Source of the DNA: Lachnospiraceae bacterium
GTDB taxonomy: Bacteria; Bacillota; Clostridia; Lachnospirales; Lachnospiraceae
Direction: 5' to 3'
Assembly (NCBI GenBank): GCA_017517305.1
Contig: JAFWZV010000010.1
Span: 62,001 to 126,000, forward strand
DNA: 64,000 nucleotides
Position numbers and translations under genes: made by a program. Numbering within the stretch: the stretch's first letter is position 1; each line of letters begins with the position of its first letter. The notes below the pieces were generated by a model. That model made no database searches, was not told the origin of the DNA, and was given only the letters and a program-made list of their open reading frames with translations. Positions 41,196 through 49,408 of the stretch are shown here, piece by piece.

Positions 41196-41224
41196 ATTAT
41201 AACATAAAACGAACATATGTTCAA
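41196..41224 (-). promoter_or_regulatory. Toxin-like gene promoter with LexA (SOS) box
   Basis: On the - strand: TTGAAC (41219-41224), 17-bp spacer, TATAAT (41196-41201). The palindrome GAACATATGTTC (41211-41222) covers the -35; read on the + strand, CGAACATATGTTCA matches 13 of 14 positions of the Bacillus LexA box CGAACRNRYGTTYC. DNA damage control is therefore likely. Confidence 0.72.
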
Positions 41225-41320
41225 TGGCTTGCGCGTATGTATACAATAAATTATTGTGGAGAAAAAGTTTTTATAGTAATATATTCTTATAAGGTAATTG
41301 TGGATGAGGTGACACTCAAA

Positions 41321-41761
41321 ATGAAAGATAAGATAATAAAAAGAATATTAATAATTATATTATTTTTAATGGTTTGTATTAGCTTTTTCGTACCATGGTT
41401 CACGATAAATCCAGTGGTAATGGGTTATATTCCAGGTATTATTATTTTCCCCGGAATTATAAGCATAACATTGATTTATCTAGCTGTATTTTTGGTTACA
41501 AAATTACACGATAAAATTTCCGTAATAGTGGCAGAAGTATGCGCTATTGCTGTCATTGTAATTTCAGTTCTATCCCTGGGACAATGGCCAGTAGTATGGA
41601 TGATTTCAGATGATTTCAAATGGAAACTAGAGTACACTGTTCCTACATATTGGCTATCCCTAGGAATACAGGTGCTATTCTTTATAGTATTGCAATTTGT
41701 AATAAAAAATAGGAAAAACATATCTAAAGATAATGATGAGTGTAAAGGATTTAATTGGTAA
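41321..41761 (+). CDS. Four-helix membrane protein
   Basis: A 146-residue protein: basic start MKDKIIKR, helices at about 7-26, 36-56, 64-84 and 108-130, and a short polar C-terminus. GAGGTGA (41305-41311) lies 9 bp before ATG 41321; the frame extends upstream into the toxin-like promoter, but without a ribosome site. No family is recognised. The acetyltransferase gene follows immediately. Confidence 0.6.
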   Translation: MKDKIIKRILIIILFLMVCISFFVPWFTINPVVMGYIPGIIIFPGIISITLIYLAVFLVTKLHDKISVIVAEVCAIAVIVISVLSLGQWPVVWMISDDFKWKLEYTVPTYWLSLGIQVLFFIVLQFVIKNRKNISKDNDECKGFNW

Positions 41762-41766
41762 AGAAT

Positions 41767-42249
41767 ATGAATAATAAAAACGAACTAACCTACCGTTTCG
41801 CAACAATTGAAGATATAGACATCTTAGTATCCACCAGAATGGATATTCTTATAGATATGCTTAAGCTAGATCCAGATACAGATATGTCAGAGCTTGAAGC
41901 AGCCACAAGGCCTTACTATGAAAGGGCTATTGCTGATGGAACTCAGCTTGCGGTACTAGTATTTGATGGAGATAAATTTGTAGGTGCAGGAGCAGTGTGT
42001 CTTTATGCGGTTATGCCAACCTTTTACAATATAAGTGGCAAGAGAGGATATATTATGAATATGTACACCTGTCCTGAGTATAGAGGTCGTGGAATTGCTA
42101 CTAAAACCGTGGATATGCTTGTAAATAAGTGTAAGGAATTAGGATACACACATATCACCCTTGCTGCTACAGACATGGGTCAGCCAGTATATGAAAGATA
42201 TGGCTTTAAAAAGCAGGAAGACCAAATGGTTTATAAGATTACAGATTAA
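41767..42249 (+). CDS. GNAT acetyltransferase
   Basis: A 160-residue GNAT: YRFATIEDIDILVSTRMDIL, KRGYIMNMYTCPEYRGRGIATKTVDMLVNKCKE with the acetyl-CoA motif YRGRGIATK, and HITLAATDMGQPVYERYGFKKQED. It resembles GNATs annotated as N-acetyltransferases near maltose-acetyltransferase-like genes. The ribosome site is weak, so translation may depend on the preceding gene. Its end touches the next gene's upstream region. Confidence 0.85.
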   Translation: MNNKNELTYRFATIEDIDILVSTRMDILIDMLKLDPDTDMSELEAATRPYYERAIADGTQLAVLVFDGDKFVGAGAVCLYAVMPTFYNISGKRGYIMNMYTCPEYRGRGIATKTVDMLVNKCKELGYTHITLAATDMGQPVYERYGFKKQEDQMVYKITD

Positions 42250-42266
42250 TGAAAAGAGGATTAGTA

Positions 42267-42899
42267 ATGACAGATAAGCTATTAACTGAAAAAGAAAAGA
42301 TGATTGCAGGGAAAATATATGATCCATCGGGAGAAGAATTGGCAAAGGGTCGAGCTAAGGCCCACAGACTTTGCTCAGACTATAATTGTACCTATGAGGA
42401 AGAGGAGGAGAAGAGATTATCTATCCTTAAGGAGTTAATTCCAACACTTTCTAAGGGTGTGTATCTTCAGGGTCCAATACAGTTTGACTATGGTTACAAT
42501 ACATTTATAGGGGAAAATTCCTATGCGAATTTTAATTTTACAGTTTTAGATTGTAGCACTGTAACCATTGGTAAGGATGTGTTTTTCGGACCAAATGTTA
42601 GCCTTGTCACTCCTGTGCATCCATATCTTCCAGAGGAGAGAAGAATGCGCTTTAGAGAGGATGGCTCAGCCTACGATTTAGAGTATGCTAAGCCTATAGT
42701 AATCGGTGATGACTGTTGGTTTGGGTCAAATGTAACTGTAATTGGTGGTGTTACCATAGGAAGTGGAACAATAATTGGTGCAGGAAGCGTTGTTACCAAG
42801 GATATCCCATCGGGAGTGTTGGCCGCAGGCAATCCATGTAGGGTTATAAGAGAGCTTACACAGTCGGATTCCATAGAGCTAAAGAAGGAATTGTGGTAA
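42267..42899 (+). CDS. Sugar O-acetyltransferase, maltose/galactoside acetyltransferase-like
   Basis: A 210-residue left-handed beta-helix enzyme of the LacA/Maa type: Mac domain at the start (KMIAGKIYDPSGEELAKGRAKAHRL), then hexapeptide repeats (DYGYNTFIGENSYANFNFT, VLDCSTVTIGKDVFFGPNV) with the catalytic His in TPVHPY, and IGGVTIGSGTIIGAGSVVTKDIPSGVLAAGNPCRVIR. It transfers acetyl from acetyl-CoA to sugar hydroxyls. AGAGGA precedes ATG 42267. Confidence 0.92.
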   Translation: MTDKLLTEKEKMIAGKIYDPSGEELAKGRAKAHRLCSDYNCTYEEEEEKRLSILKELIPTLSKGVYLQGPIQFDYGYNTFIGENSYANFNFTVLDCSTVTIGKDVFFGPNVSLVTPVHPYLPEERRMRFREDGSAYDLEYAKPIVIGDDCWFGSNVTVIGGVTIGSGTIIGAGSVVTKDIPSGVLAAGNPCRVIRELTQSDSIELKKELW

Positions 42900-42926
42900 A
42901 AAACAAATATTACGGAGATATTTGAT

Positions 42927-43982
42927 TTGAAGGATATAAAAAAAATTAAGGATAAATTTAATATAACTGAGAAGTCTATTAAGTATAAGACTGCACTTGG
43001 AAGAGAGAAGACTATAAGAAAGTCCAGTTTGAGCAAGGCTTATCTAGATGAAAAGAAAAATAAATATTATTTCTATAATAAAGATAATGAAAAGCTATTC
43101 TCGATTAGTAGAAAAATAAGTGGTAGTGAAGAGCTTATTGATGATTTTATTCAAATAGTCTCAGATAATAAGGCTGGAGAACTGGGATTTATTATGGAGC
43201 CTGTGCTTGAAGAACTTTTGGAGAAGGAAAGGCCTGTATCAGAAAAATATATTAAAAGAGTGAAGAAGTGGAGCAATATATGGTGTGGACTTAATTTTAT
43301 GTTCTATGTGATACTAGCTATCATCATTTCTGCTGGTAATGTGCTATCTATAGATAAGTATGCGGCCTTAATTTGTGTACCAATATTAAATATGTATACA
43401 TTTGCCTGGAAATTTAGTGATGTAGTAAGCTGGTGTGAGCCAGGGAAAATTAATAAATATGAACCAACTAAGGAATATAGAATGCGAATAAATAAGTGGA
43501 AAAAAAACCATGTGGTTTATATGATGCATTTTATAATTATTATGCTTCCGTTTTTTGTATTATCCACACCGGTGTGGAACATGGGTATAAGTATAATTAA
43601 GGGGGAAATACTACTTTATTTGTTTGCATTTGCAATAACTATAGCTATAGTATGTTTGTTTGTGCCTCGAATTGGTAAACACAAATCAAAACTTTTCGAT
43701 TATATCTCCTTAAGCATACTTACATTGGGAATATCATTGTTGTTGTCATATTGTATTATAACTGTGTCTGGTAAAGAGACATGTAGATATGAATCACCTA
43801 TTAATGAATTTAATCGGTCGGAGAAGGATGGTGATTATATCATGGTTGGTATAAATATTGATGGGGAAACCAAACTACAAGATTTTGATGCGGACAATAT
43901 TAATGTTACAAAAGATTTGGCTCAGGTTGTACACTATGAGGGGTTACTTGGCGTAGAATGGGTTAGAATATATATAGATTAA
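42927..43982 (+). CDS. Hypothetical membrane protein with TTG start
   Basis: A 351-residue protein. The N-terminal 110 residues are cytosolic and basic (KDIKKIKDKFNITEKSIKYK), followed by helices at about 115-136, 143-163, 192-212, 219-241 and 253-273 and a polar C-terminal domain (EKDGDYIMVGINIDGETKL). The first internal Met is near residue 91, so a TTG start at 42927, 9 bp after GGAG, fits best. No family is recognised; a role cannot be inferred from the neighbours. Confidence 0.6.
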   Translation: MKDIKKIKDKFNITEKSIKYKTALGREKTIRKSSLSKAYLDEKKNKYYFYNKDNEKLFSISRKISGSEELIDDFIQIVSDNKAGELGFIMEPVLEELLEKERPVSEKYIKRVKKWSNIWCGLNFMFYVILAIIISAGNVLSIDKYAALICVPILNMYTFAWKFSDVVSWCEPGKINKYEPTKEYRMRINKWKKNHVVYMMHFIIIMLPFFVLSTPVWNMGISIIKGEILLYLFAFAITIAIVCLFVPRIGKHKSKLFDYISLSILTLGISLLLSYCIITVSGKETCRYESPINEFNRSEKDGDYIMVGINIDGETKLQDFDADNINVTKDLAQVVHYEGLLGVEWVRIYID

Positions 43983-44006
43983 TGTATTGATTAAGGAGGA
44001 ATTAGT

Positions 44007-44936
44007 ATGTCTAATATTTATACATCAGTAGATCAGCTTGTAGGAAGAACTCCTATACTCGAGCTGGCGCATATAGAAAAAGAATATGATTTAAAGGCTA
44101 GATTACTTGCCAAGCTAGAGTATTTTAATCCTGCAGGTTCCATAAAGGATCGTGTAGGTAAGGGAATGATTGAGGCGGCGGAAAAGTCGGGACAGTTAAA
44201 ACCTGATTCAGTTATTATAGAACCAACCTCAGGCAATACAGGCATAGGTCTAGCATCTGTAGCAACTTCCAAAGGCTATAGATGTATCATAGTTATGCCA
44301 GATACTATGTCTGAGGAGAGAAGAAAGCTTATTAGAGCCTATGGCGCCGAGCTTGTGCTTTCTGAAGGAAGCAAGGGTATGGCTGGAGCTATAGAAAAAG
44401 CTGAGGTGCTTAAAGCTGAGATTCCTAATAGTATAATAGCAGGACAGTTTGTAAATCCGGAAAATCCTAGAGTTCACTTTGAGACAACTGGTCCGGAAAT
44501 ATATGAGGATACAGATGGAGATGTGGATATTCTAGTTGCAGGTGTTGGAACAGGCGGTACCATTACAGGGATCGGACAGTATCTTAAGTCTAAGAAGCCG
44601 GATGTAAAGGTGGTTGCAGTAGAACCTGCATCATCACCACTTTTGTCTACCGGAAAGGCAGGACCTCATGGCTTGCAAGGGATTGGTGCCAATTTTGTAC
44701 CTGAGATTTTAGATACTAAGGTTTATGATGAGATTATAACAGTTACAGAGCAGGATGCTTATGATAAAGCTTCTATGGTGGGTAAAAAGGAAGGATTCTT
44801 GGTTGGAATATCCTCAGGAGCAGCACTTTGGGCAGCTATAGAGGTTGCAAAACGTCCTGAAAATGAAGGAAAAAATATAGTTGTAATTCTGCCGGATGGT
44901 GGAGATAGGTATTACTCTACACCGATATTTGAATAA
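44007..44936 (+). CDS. cysK: Cysteine synthase A (O-acetylserine sulfhydrylase)
   Basis: A 309-residue PLP enzyme with the CysK signatures: NPAGSIKDR with the Schiff-base Lys47, EPTSGNTGIGLA (substrate loop), GVGTGGTITGIGQYLK (phosphate-binding glycine loop) and GISSGAA near the C-terminus. It makes L-cysteine from O-acetylserine and sulfide. Length and motif order match CysK rather than cystathionine beta-synthase. AAGGAGG lies 9 bp upstream. No other sulfur genes are close. The palindrome after its stop doubles as terminator and PadR operator. Confidence 0.95.
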   Translation: MSNIYTSVDQLVGRTPILELAHIEKEYDLKARLLAKLEYFNPAGSIKDRVGKGMIEAAEKSGQLKPDSVIIEPTSGNTGIGLASVATSKGYRCIIVMPDTMSEERRKLIRAYGAELVLSEGSKGMAGAIEKAEVLKAEIPNSIIAGQFVNPENPRVHFETTGPEIYEDTDGDVDILVAGVGTGGTITGIGQYLKSKKPDVKVVAVEPASSPLLSTGKAGPHGLQGIGANFVPEILDTKVYDEIITVTEQDAYDKASMVGKKEGFLVGISSGAALWAAIEVAKRPENEGKNIVVILPDGGDRYYSTPIFE

Positions 44937-44952
44937 TTTTTTTAAAATTTCA

Positions 44953-44992
44953 TCACGGCTACTTGACAATACAAAGTAGCTGTGATATTTTT
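44953..44992 (+). terminator. Hairpin after cysK that repeats the PadR operator
   Basis: ATCACGGCTACTT (44953-44965) pairs with AAGTAGCTGTGAT (44973-44985), then ATTTTTTATTT. The loop side contains TTGACA. The central 23-bp palindrome GCTACTTGACAATACAAAGTAGC recurs at 45000-45022. Confidence 0.7.
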
Positions 44993-45032
44993 TATTTAAG
45001 CTACTTGACAATACAAAGTAGCTTAATAATAG
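44963..45032 (+). promoter_or_regulatory. PadR promoter region with duplicated palindromic operator
   Basis: GCTACTTGACAATACAAAGTAGC occurs at 44958-44980 and 45000-45022, 42 bp apart (about four helical turns). Each copy embeds a TTGACA -35 (44963-44968 and 45005-45010); -10 candidates are TATTTT (44986) and TAATAG (45027-45032). A PadR dimer bound here would block both promoters. Confidence 0.65.
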
Positions 45033-45077
45033 CTATTATGAAAACCAAGACATTAATATGAATATGGGAGGAATTAT

Positions 45078-45419
45078 ATGGACGATACACAATTAATGAA
45101 GGGTATCCTAGAAGGTTGTGTATTATCAGTTATCGCAAGGGGAGAGACCTACGGTTATGAGATTTTAACTGAGATGGAGCGTGTAGGCTTTGATGATTTA
45201 GGAGAAGGAACCCTATATCCGGTGCTTACCAGACTAGATAAGAATGGGTATATTTCCTGTAGAAAGGCTAAATCACCACTAGGACCAATTAGAAAGTATT
45301 ATACCATAACTGATACAGGTCGTGAGAGACTGGATGGCTTTAAGAAAAGCTACAGCAAGATAACAGATAGTACAAATAAGGTTTTATTCGGGGAATCAAA
45401 TATTAAGAGGGAGGAATAA
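45078..45419 (+). CDS. PadR family transcriptional regulator
   Basis: A 113-residue PadR protein: LMKGILEGCVLSVIARGETYGYEI, the winged-helix signature GEGTLYPVLTRLDKNGYISCRK, and a short C-terminal dimerisation helix. PadR regulators repress operons for detoxification or membrane stress. GGGAGG precedes the ATG. It sits 2 bp before its partner gene, and the duplicated palindrome upstream is the probable autoregulatory operator. Confidence 0.93.
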   Translation: MDDTQLMKGILEGCVLSVIARGETYGYEILTEMERVGFDDLGEGTLYPVLTRLDKNGYISCRKAKSPLGPIRKYYTITDTGRERLDGFKKSYSKITDSTNKVLFGESNIKREE

Positions 45420-45421
45420 CT

Positions 45422-46504
45422 ATGATTGATACATTAGCTATGGCCAACTTGTTAAAGGGAGAGTATAAGGAGGCTTTTACAAAGATTGATATGTTCGGTA
45501 GCATGGGGAATGTGAACATAGATATCTACGAGGACAGAATATTGAATCTGTATGATATGTTTATGGAAGCACAGGAAGAGGGGAAGCCTGTGGAGAAGAT
45601 TATCGGTAAAGATATAGAGGGGTTCTGCAAGGCATATTATAACTGCAGCGAGGAGAAAAAGTGGTATGTAGACTTGGCTAAGAGATTTTGCAACATAATG
45701 ACAATATTATTTGTATATTGCTTGTTGGAGATCTTTTGGGTAAGGGAGGATAAGATAGTCTTCTTTGAAGATAGAATTAATATCATGCCTATAGTGGTTG
45801 GATTAATTGTTGGATTTATACTTGTTGGCCTTGGAAAGCTTATTAATAAGCAGGTTACATTTAAGAAGGAAAAGGTTAATCCGGCGCCGTATTCCATATT
45901 GCTATTGGTGGTATTTGTTGTAGGAGTTATATTCGCTCCTTTATTTAAGGATGACATTAATATATCTTTACCTCTTGGTGTCACAACAATTGTGTCGGGA
46001 GCTATTACAGGAATATATTTGCTTACTATAATTATAATAAAGATTGTTAATAGGGATAAGAATAAGCTTCTTAAGGAAGAAAAGGCACAGCGTAAGGAAG
46101 TTCTTGATGAGATAGAGTTTAGGGCTGGAATCAAGGATGTAGCTGATGGCATGGTTACTAGATATAATAAAAAGGTTACAAAGCACCAGAAGAAGGGCAA
46201 GACTTATACCTATGATGAATTCATCCAAAGCATACGTAAGGAGATTAAGGATGAAAAACAGTGTAATATTGTTGTAGGGGTGATTTTGCTAATCTGGGCC
46301 GGAATCAATGTGGTTAAATGCTTCTTTGAACCTGAACCAATACCTTTGATTGTATTTACAGTAATATTAATCGTGGTTGAAATATTCATATACAAATGGT
46401 TTGTAAAGTTCAATAGGGAGCAGACTATGTCCTATGAGATTATACTTGGGGAATGTGAGAAGAGGGATATAACTGTTGATGAATATGTAAAAGAGATGGA
46501 ATAA
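45422..46504 (+). CDS. DUF1048-like membrane protein, PadR partner
   Basis: A 360-residue protein. Residues 1-80 resemble the DUF1048 helical domain (RILNLYDMFMEAQEEGKPVE, KIIGKDIEGFCKAYYNC), followed by helices at about 95-115, 124-142, 160-180 and 190-210, a long basic helix, and two more helices at about 289-325. PadR genes are often paired with DUF1048 or DUF1700 proteins whose substrate is unknown. GGGAGG overlaps the end of padR and is 9 bp before the ATG, so the pair is coupled. Confidence 0.75.
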   Translation: MIDTLAMANLLKGEYKEAFTKIDMFGSMGNVNIDIYEDRILNLYDMFMEAQEEGKPVEKIIGKDIEGFCKAYYNCSEEKKWYVDLAKRFCNIMTILFVYCLLEIFWVREDKIVFFEDRINIMPIVVGLIVGFILVGLGKLINKQVTFKKEKVNPAPYSILLLVVFVVGVIFAPLFKDDINISLPLGVTTIVSGAITGIYLLTIIIIKIVNRDKNKLLKEEKAQRKEVLDEIEFRAGIKDVADGMVTRYNKKVTKHQKKGKTYTYDEFIQSIRKEIKDEKQCNIVVGVILLIWAGINVVKCFFEPEPIPLIVFTVILIVVEIFIYKWFVKFNREQTMSYEIILGECEKRDITVDEYVKEME

Positions 46505-46520
46505 GGTAAAAACAGATATT

Positions 46521-46553
46521 TGTAAAAGGAAGGCTTGATTTCTCAAGCCTTCC
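46521..46553 (-). terminator. Terminator of toxin-like transcript, copy 2
   Basis: GGAAGGCTT pairs with AAGCCTTCC (46528-46536/46545-46553); on the - strand it is followed by TTTTACA. It covaries with the copy 1 stem. Confidence 0.7.
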
Positions 46554-46668
46554 AGTATATAATCTACTTAGGAAGCAATCGGAATACGATTTCTGGTTGC
46601 CCTCAGTGAATATGTCTATTGAAATAGCATCCTACACTTTGGACGGTTGGAGGATGCTATTTCTTTTT
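46535..46668 (+). ncRNA. Candidate antisense antitoxin RNA, copy 2
   Basis: Promoter TTGATT (46535-46540), 17-bp spacer, TATAAT (46558-46563), identical in form to copy 1. The RNA would start near 46570 and end at GAAATAGCATCCT/AGGATGCTATTTC (46621-46663) plus T run. It overlaps the last codons of the peptide gene on the other strand. Confidence 0.65.
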
Positions 46669-46740
46669 GTTATGTCTGTCTATGTATGTCAATGCAGCGA
46701 AAACTAAAATCAACAAGTCTATTATCTCATGTGTAGTCAT
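46657..46740 (-). CDS. Small hydrophobic type I toxin-like peptide, copy 2
   Basis: Encodes the same 27-residue peptide as copy 1 (41039-41122). Compared codon by codon, all seven differences (His, three Ile, Leu, Tyr and Asn codons) are synonymous and the stop is TAG instead of TAA. The ribosome site AAGGAGG and the GAGGG/CCCTC masking hairpin upstream are unchanged. The promoter has diverged (TTGAAC-17-TAATAT) and its LexA box is incomplete. Confidence 0.78.
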   Translation of the reverse strand: MTTHEIIDLLILVFAALTYIDRHNKKK

Positions 46741-46813
46741 CGGCATCCCCTCCTTATGTACTAGAGGGCAATCAAGAAAATCGCATCTACTTCCTGTTCG
46801 ATTATACAATATC

Positions 46814-46842
46814 ATATTAACATAATTTCGGATATTGTTCAA
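46814..46842 (-). promoter_or_regulatory. Toxin-like gene promoter, copy 2
   Basis: On the - strand: TTGAAC (46837-46842), 17-bp spacer, TAATAT (46814-46819). The GAAC half of the LexA box is kept; the GTTC half is replaced by ATATCC. Confidence 0.55.
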
Positions 46843-46894
46843 ACGGAAATGCAAAATATTATAGTATTATTCGATGCGATATAATCAAGTTTTA

Positions 46895-46903
46895 TGTTAT
46901 AAT
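46895..46903 (+). promoter_or_regulatory. Extended -10 promoter of the second FtsX-type exporter
   Basis: TGTTATAAT (46895-46903), about 80 bp before the permease start; the -35 is poor. Confidence 0.45.
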
Positions 46904-46983
46904 AAAATTGTTAAATCTTTTAAGGAATTTTTAATAATTTATATATTATTATCCAAGCAGATAGATTAAGAAGGAGGCAAATT

Positions 46984-49383
46984 ATGAATTTTAAGATTTT
47001 AAAAAGAAGCTTAAAAAGTAAGAAAACCATTAATTTTATACTGCTTGTTTTTATTATGTTAGCAGCTATGTTTATAGCAGGTAGTGTGAATAATCTTATT
47101 CTTATAACAGGTGGTTTGAATTCCTACTTTGAGAAGGCAGAGGTTGGTGACTATGTAATAATATCTTGTGTAGGAGGGAGTGCGGAAAACCCTCTTGAAG
47201 CCCAGGTTATGCTGGAGGATTATCTGACTGAAAATGAATATGTTGACAGCTACACTATGGATCATGCGATCCTTACTGGAAATAGTCAGATTAAAAAGGA
47301 GGATGGTTCAGACCTTGAATTAAATGGTACAGTATTAATTATGTCCTATAATTCAAAGCAACAAAAGTACTTTGATGAGCATAACAAGGAGATAACTAAT
47401 GTGGAGGATGGTTCTATATACCTTCCTAGAAGAGAGTTTGAGGCAAGCGATTTAAAGATAGGTGATAAGCTTAGCTTTAAAATGTCCGATGGCACTGTTA
47501 TGAAGCTTACTGTTAAGGGAATGTGTAAGGATGCCTGTCTAGGTTCTGATATGATGGGTACTCACAGATTCATTGTTAGTGAAAATGACATGGATAGACT
47601 TCTTGCTGATGGAGGTTACTTGTATAGTAGACTATATTCCCTTGAATTAAACAACTTAGAAGAGTTCAAAAATGAATATGCAAAGCAGGATATTCCAGTT
47701 GTATTTGGAGATGCTAAAGATACATTTAAGATTGGCTACATAATGGATATGATTATAGCTGCAATATTTATTATTGCATCTATACTTCTTGTGATTATAT
47801 CTGTTGTAATCTTAAGATTTGCTATAGTCTTTACAGTTAATGAGGATTACAAGGAAATAGGTATTATGAAGGCTATAGGTATTGGCGATAAGGGAATCAG
47901 AAAGCTGTATGTTATGAAATATATGTTGATTTCTGTAGTTGGCGCACTTATAGGATTTGGTCTAAGTATTCCATTTTCGGATGCATTAATTAGGTCTGCC
48001 ATGAGGAATATGGTTATAGAAAATGGTGGAAGTAATATATTAATTCAGCTTGTAATATGTATAGTTGTGGCAGTGGTAGTAATTCTATTTGCTTACCTCA
48101 GTACATCTAAAATTAAGAAATTAACTCCTATGGATGCCATAAGAAGTGGAAACAATGGGGAAAGATTTAAACGCAAGGGATTAATTAAGCTTCATGGAAG
48201 TAGAAAAGAAACAACCACATTTATGGCATTTAATGATGTATTTAGTGAGTTGAAGAAGTATCTTATATTACTTTTTGCTACTATGATAGGTGTGTGGATG
48301 GTAGTAATGCCAATTAATACCATAAACACTCTTCGATCAGAAAAAATTGCCGATTGGTTTTCAGTACAGGTTTCAGATATTGTTATTTCCAACGAGGTAG
48401 CATTTAATGAAGTTTCTACCAATGCCAATAAACAAGGATATTATGATTTGATGGATGAAACTGAAGAAATTATTGAGAATAATGGTTATGAAGTTGGAGA
48501 AACCTATATGGAGATAGGTTGGCAGGGAATTAAGGTGACATTTGGTGATAAGGTTACTAAAACCATTGTTTTCCAAGGCTTAGGAACGGACACATCTGAT
48601 TATGTGTATACAAAAGGTTCAGCTCCAAAATACGAAAATGAAATTGCCATGACTCATGTTGTAGCGAAAAGACTTGGCGTAGATATTGGAGATACAGTAT
48701 ATATATCCATAAAGGGGGAAGATAAGCCTTTTGTTATAACTGCTATATATCAGTCCATGAATAATAATGGTGAAGGAATAAGAGTTACAGAGACTGTAGA
48801 GCTTGATTACTCCTTAGTATCATTCTGCTTTGGTGTACAGTGCGACTTTATAGATGACTTAACTGATGAGGAAAAAGAGAAGGCTATAGATAAGCTTGAA
48901 GTAGCAATGCCAGAATGTCAGGTTGAAAGCTTTATTGAATTTATAGATAGAATGATAGGTGGTATATCGGATATGCTAGTTCCTATCAAGTATGCTATGC
49001 TTGGTATTGTAATAGTAGTAAACATTCTAATTGTTGTTCTTATGCAGAAAATGTTTCTGGTTCGTGAGCGAGGGGAGATGGCTATGCTTAAATCAATAGG
49101 ATTTTCTAATGGGAAAATAATAAGCTGGCAGACCAAAAGAATTGCCATAGTACTATTCCTTGGAGTAGTCCTTGGAACACTTACAGGAACACCTTTCTCT
49201 CAGCTTACATCAGGTCAGGTGTTTAAGTTTATGGGAGCTAGTAAGATTGAATTTGATATTAATTATCTTGAGGTATATGTAATATACCCACTAGTAATAT
49301 TTGCAGCATCAGTTCTTATGTGTATGGTCACAATGCTTAGCGTTAGAAAGATAACTGTAAATGATATGAATGAGATTGAGTAA
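46984..49383 (+). CDS. FtsX-like ABC transporter permease
   Basis: A 799-residue permease: first helix (about 16-38), ectodomain (40-245), three helices (about 255-282, 308-330, 352-374), a basic linker, a helix near 425-445, a second ectodomain (450-660), then helices near 668-692, 718-742 and 766-790. It has the two FtsX modules of the MacB/LolC superfamily, and NEDYKEIGIMKAIGI and REMAMLKSIGF-like segments mark the coupling helices. The ATPase follows after 25 bp. Substrate class: peptides, lipids or antimicrobial compounds. AAGGAGG precedes the ATG. Confidence 0.9.
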   Translation: MNFKILKRSLKSKKTINFILLVFIMLAAMFIAGSVNNLILITGGLNSYFEKAEVGDYVIISCVGGSAENPLEAQVMLEDYLTENEYVDSYTMDHAILTGNSQIKKEDGSDLELNGTVLIMSYNSKQQKYFDEHNKEITNVEDGSIYLPRREFEASDLKIGDKLSFKMSDGTVMKLTVKGMCKDACLGSDMMGTHRFIVSENDMDRLLADGGYLYSRLYSLELNNLEEFKNEYAKQDIPVVFGDAKDTFKIGYIMDMIIAAIFIIASILLVIISVVILRFAIVFTVNEDYKEIGIMKAIGIGDKGIRKLYVMKYMLISVVGALIGFGLSIPFSDALIRSAMRNMVIENGGSNILIQLVICIVVAVVVILFAYLSTSKIKKLTPMDAIRSGNNGERFKRKGLIKLHGSRKETTTFMAFNDVFSELKKYLILLFATMIGVWMVVMPINTINTLRSEKIADWFSVQVSDIVISNEVAFNEVSTNANKQGYYDLMDETEEIIENNGYEVGETYMEIGWQGIKVTFGDKVTKTIVFQGLGTDTSDYVYTKGSAPKYENEIAMTHVVAKRLGVDIGDTVYISIKGEDKPFVITAIYQSMNNNGEGIRVTETVELDYSLVSFCFGVQCDFIDDLTDEEKEKAIDKLEVAMPECQVESFIEFIDRMIGGISDMLVPIKYAMLGIVIVVNILIVVLMQKMFLVRERGEMAMLKSIGFSNGKIISWQTKRIAIVLFLGVVLGTLTGTPFSQLTSGQVFKFMGASKIEFDINYLEVYVIYPLVIFAASVLMCMVTMLSVRKITVNDMNEIE

Positions 49384-49408
49384 GGATATGATATAGGAGG
49401 AAATAGAT

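Noticed and set aside
41237-41320. N-terminal extension of the membrane protein
   Set aside because: No ribosome site and it adds a polar stretch before the first helix; ATG 41321 is better supported.
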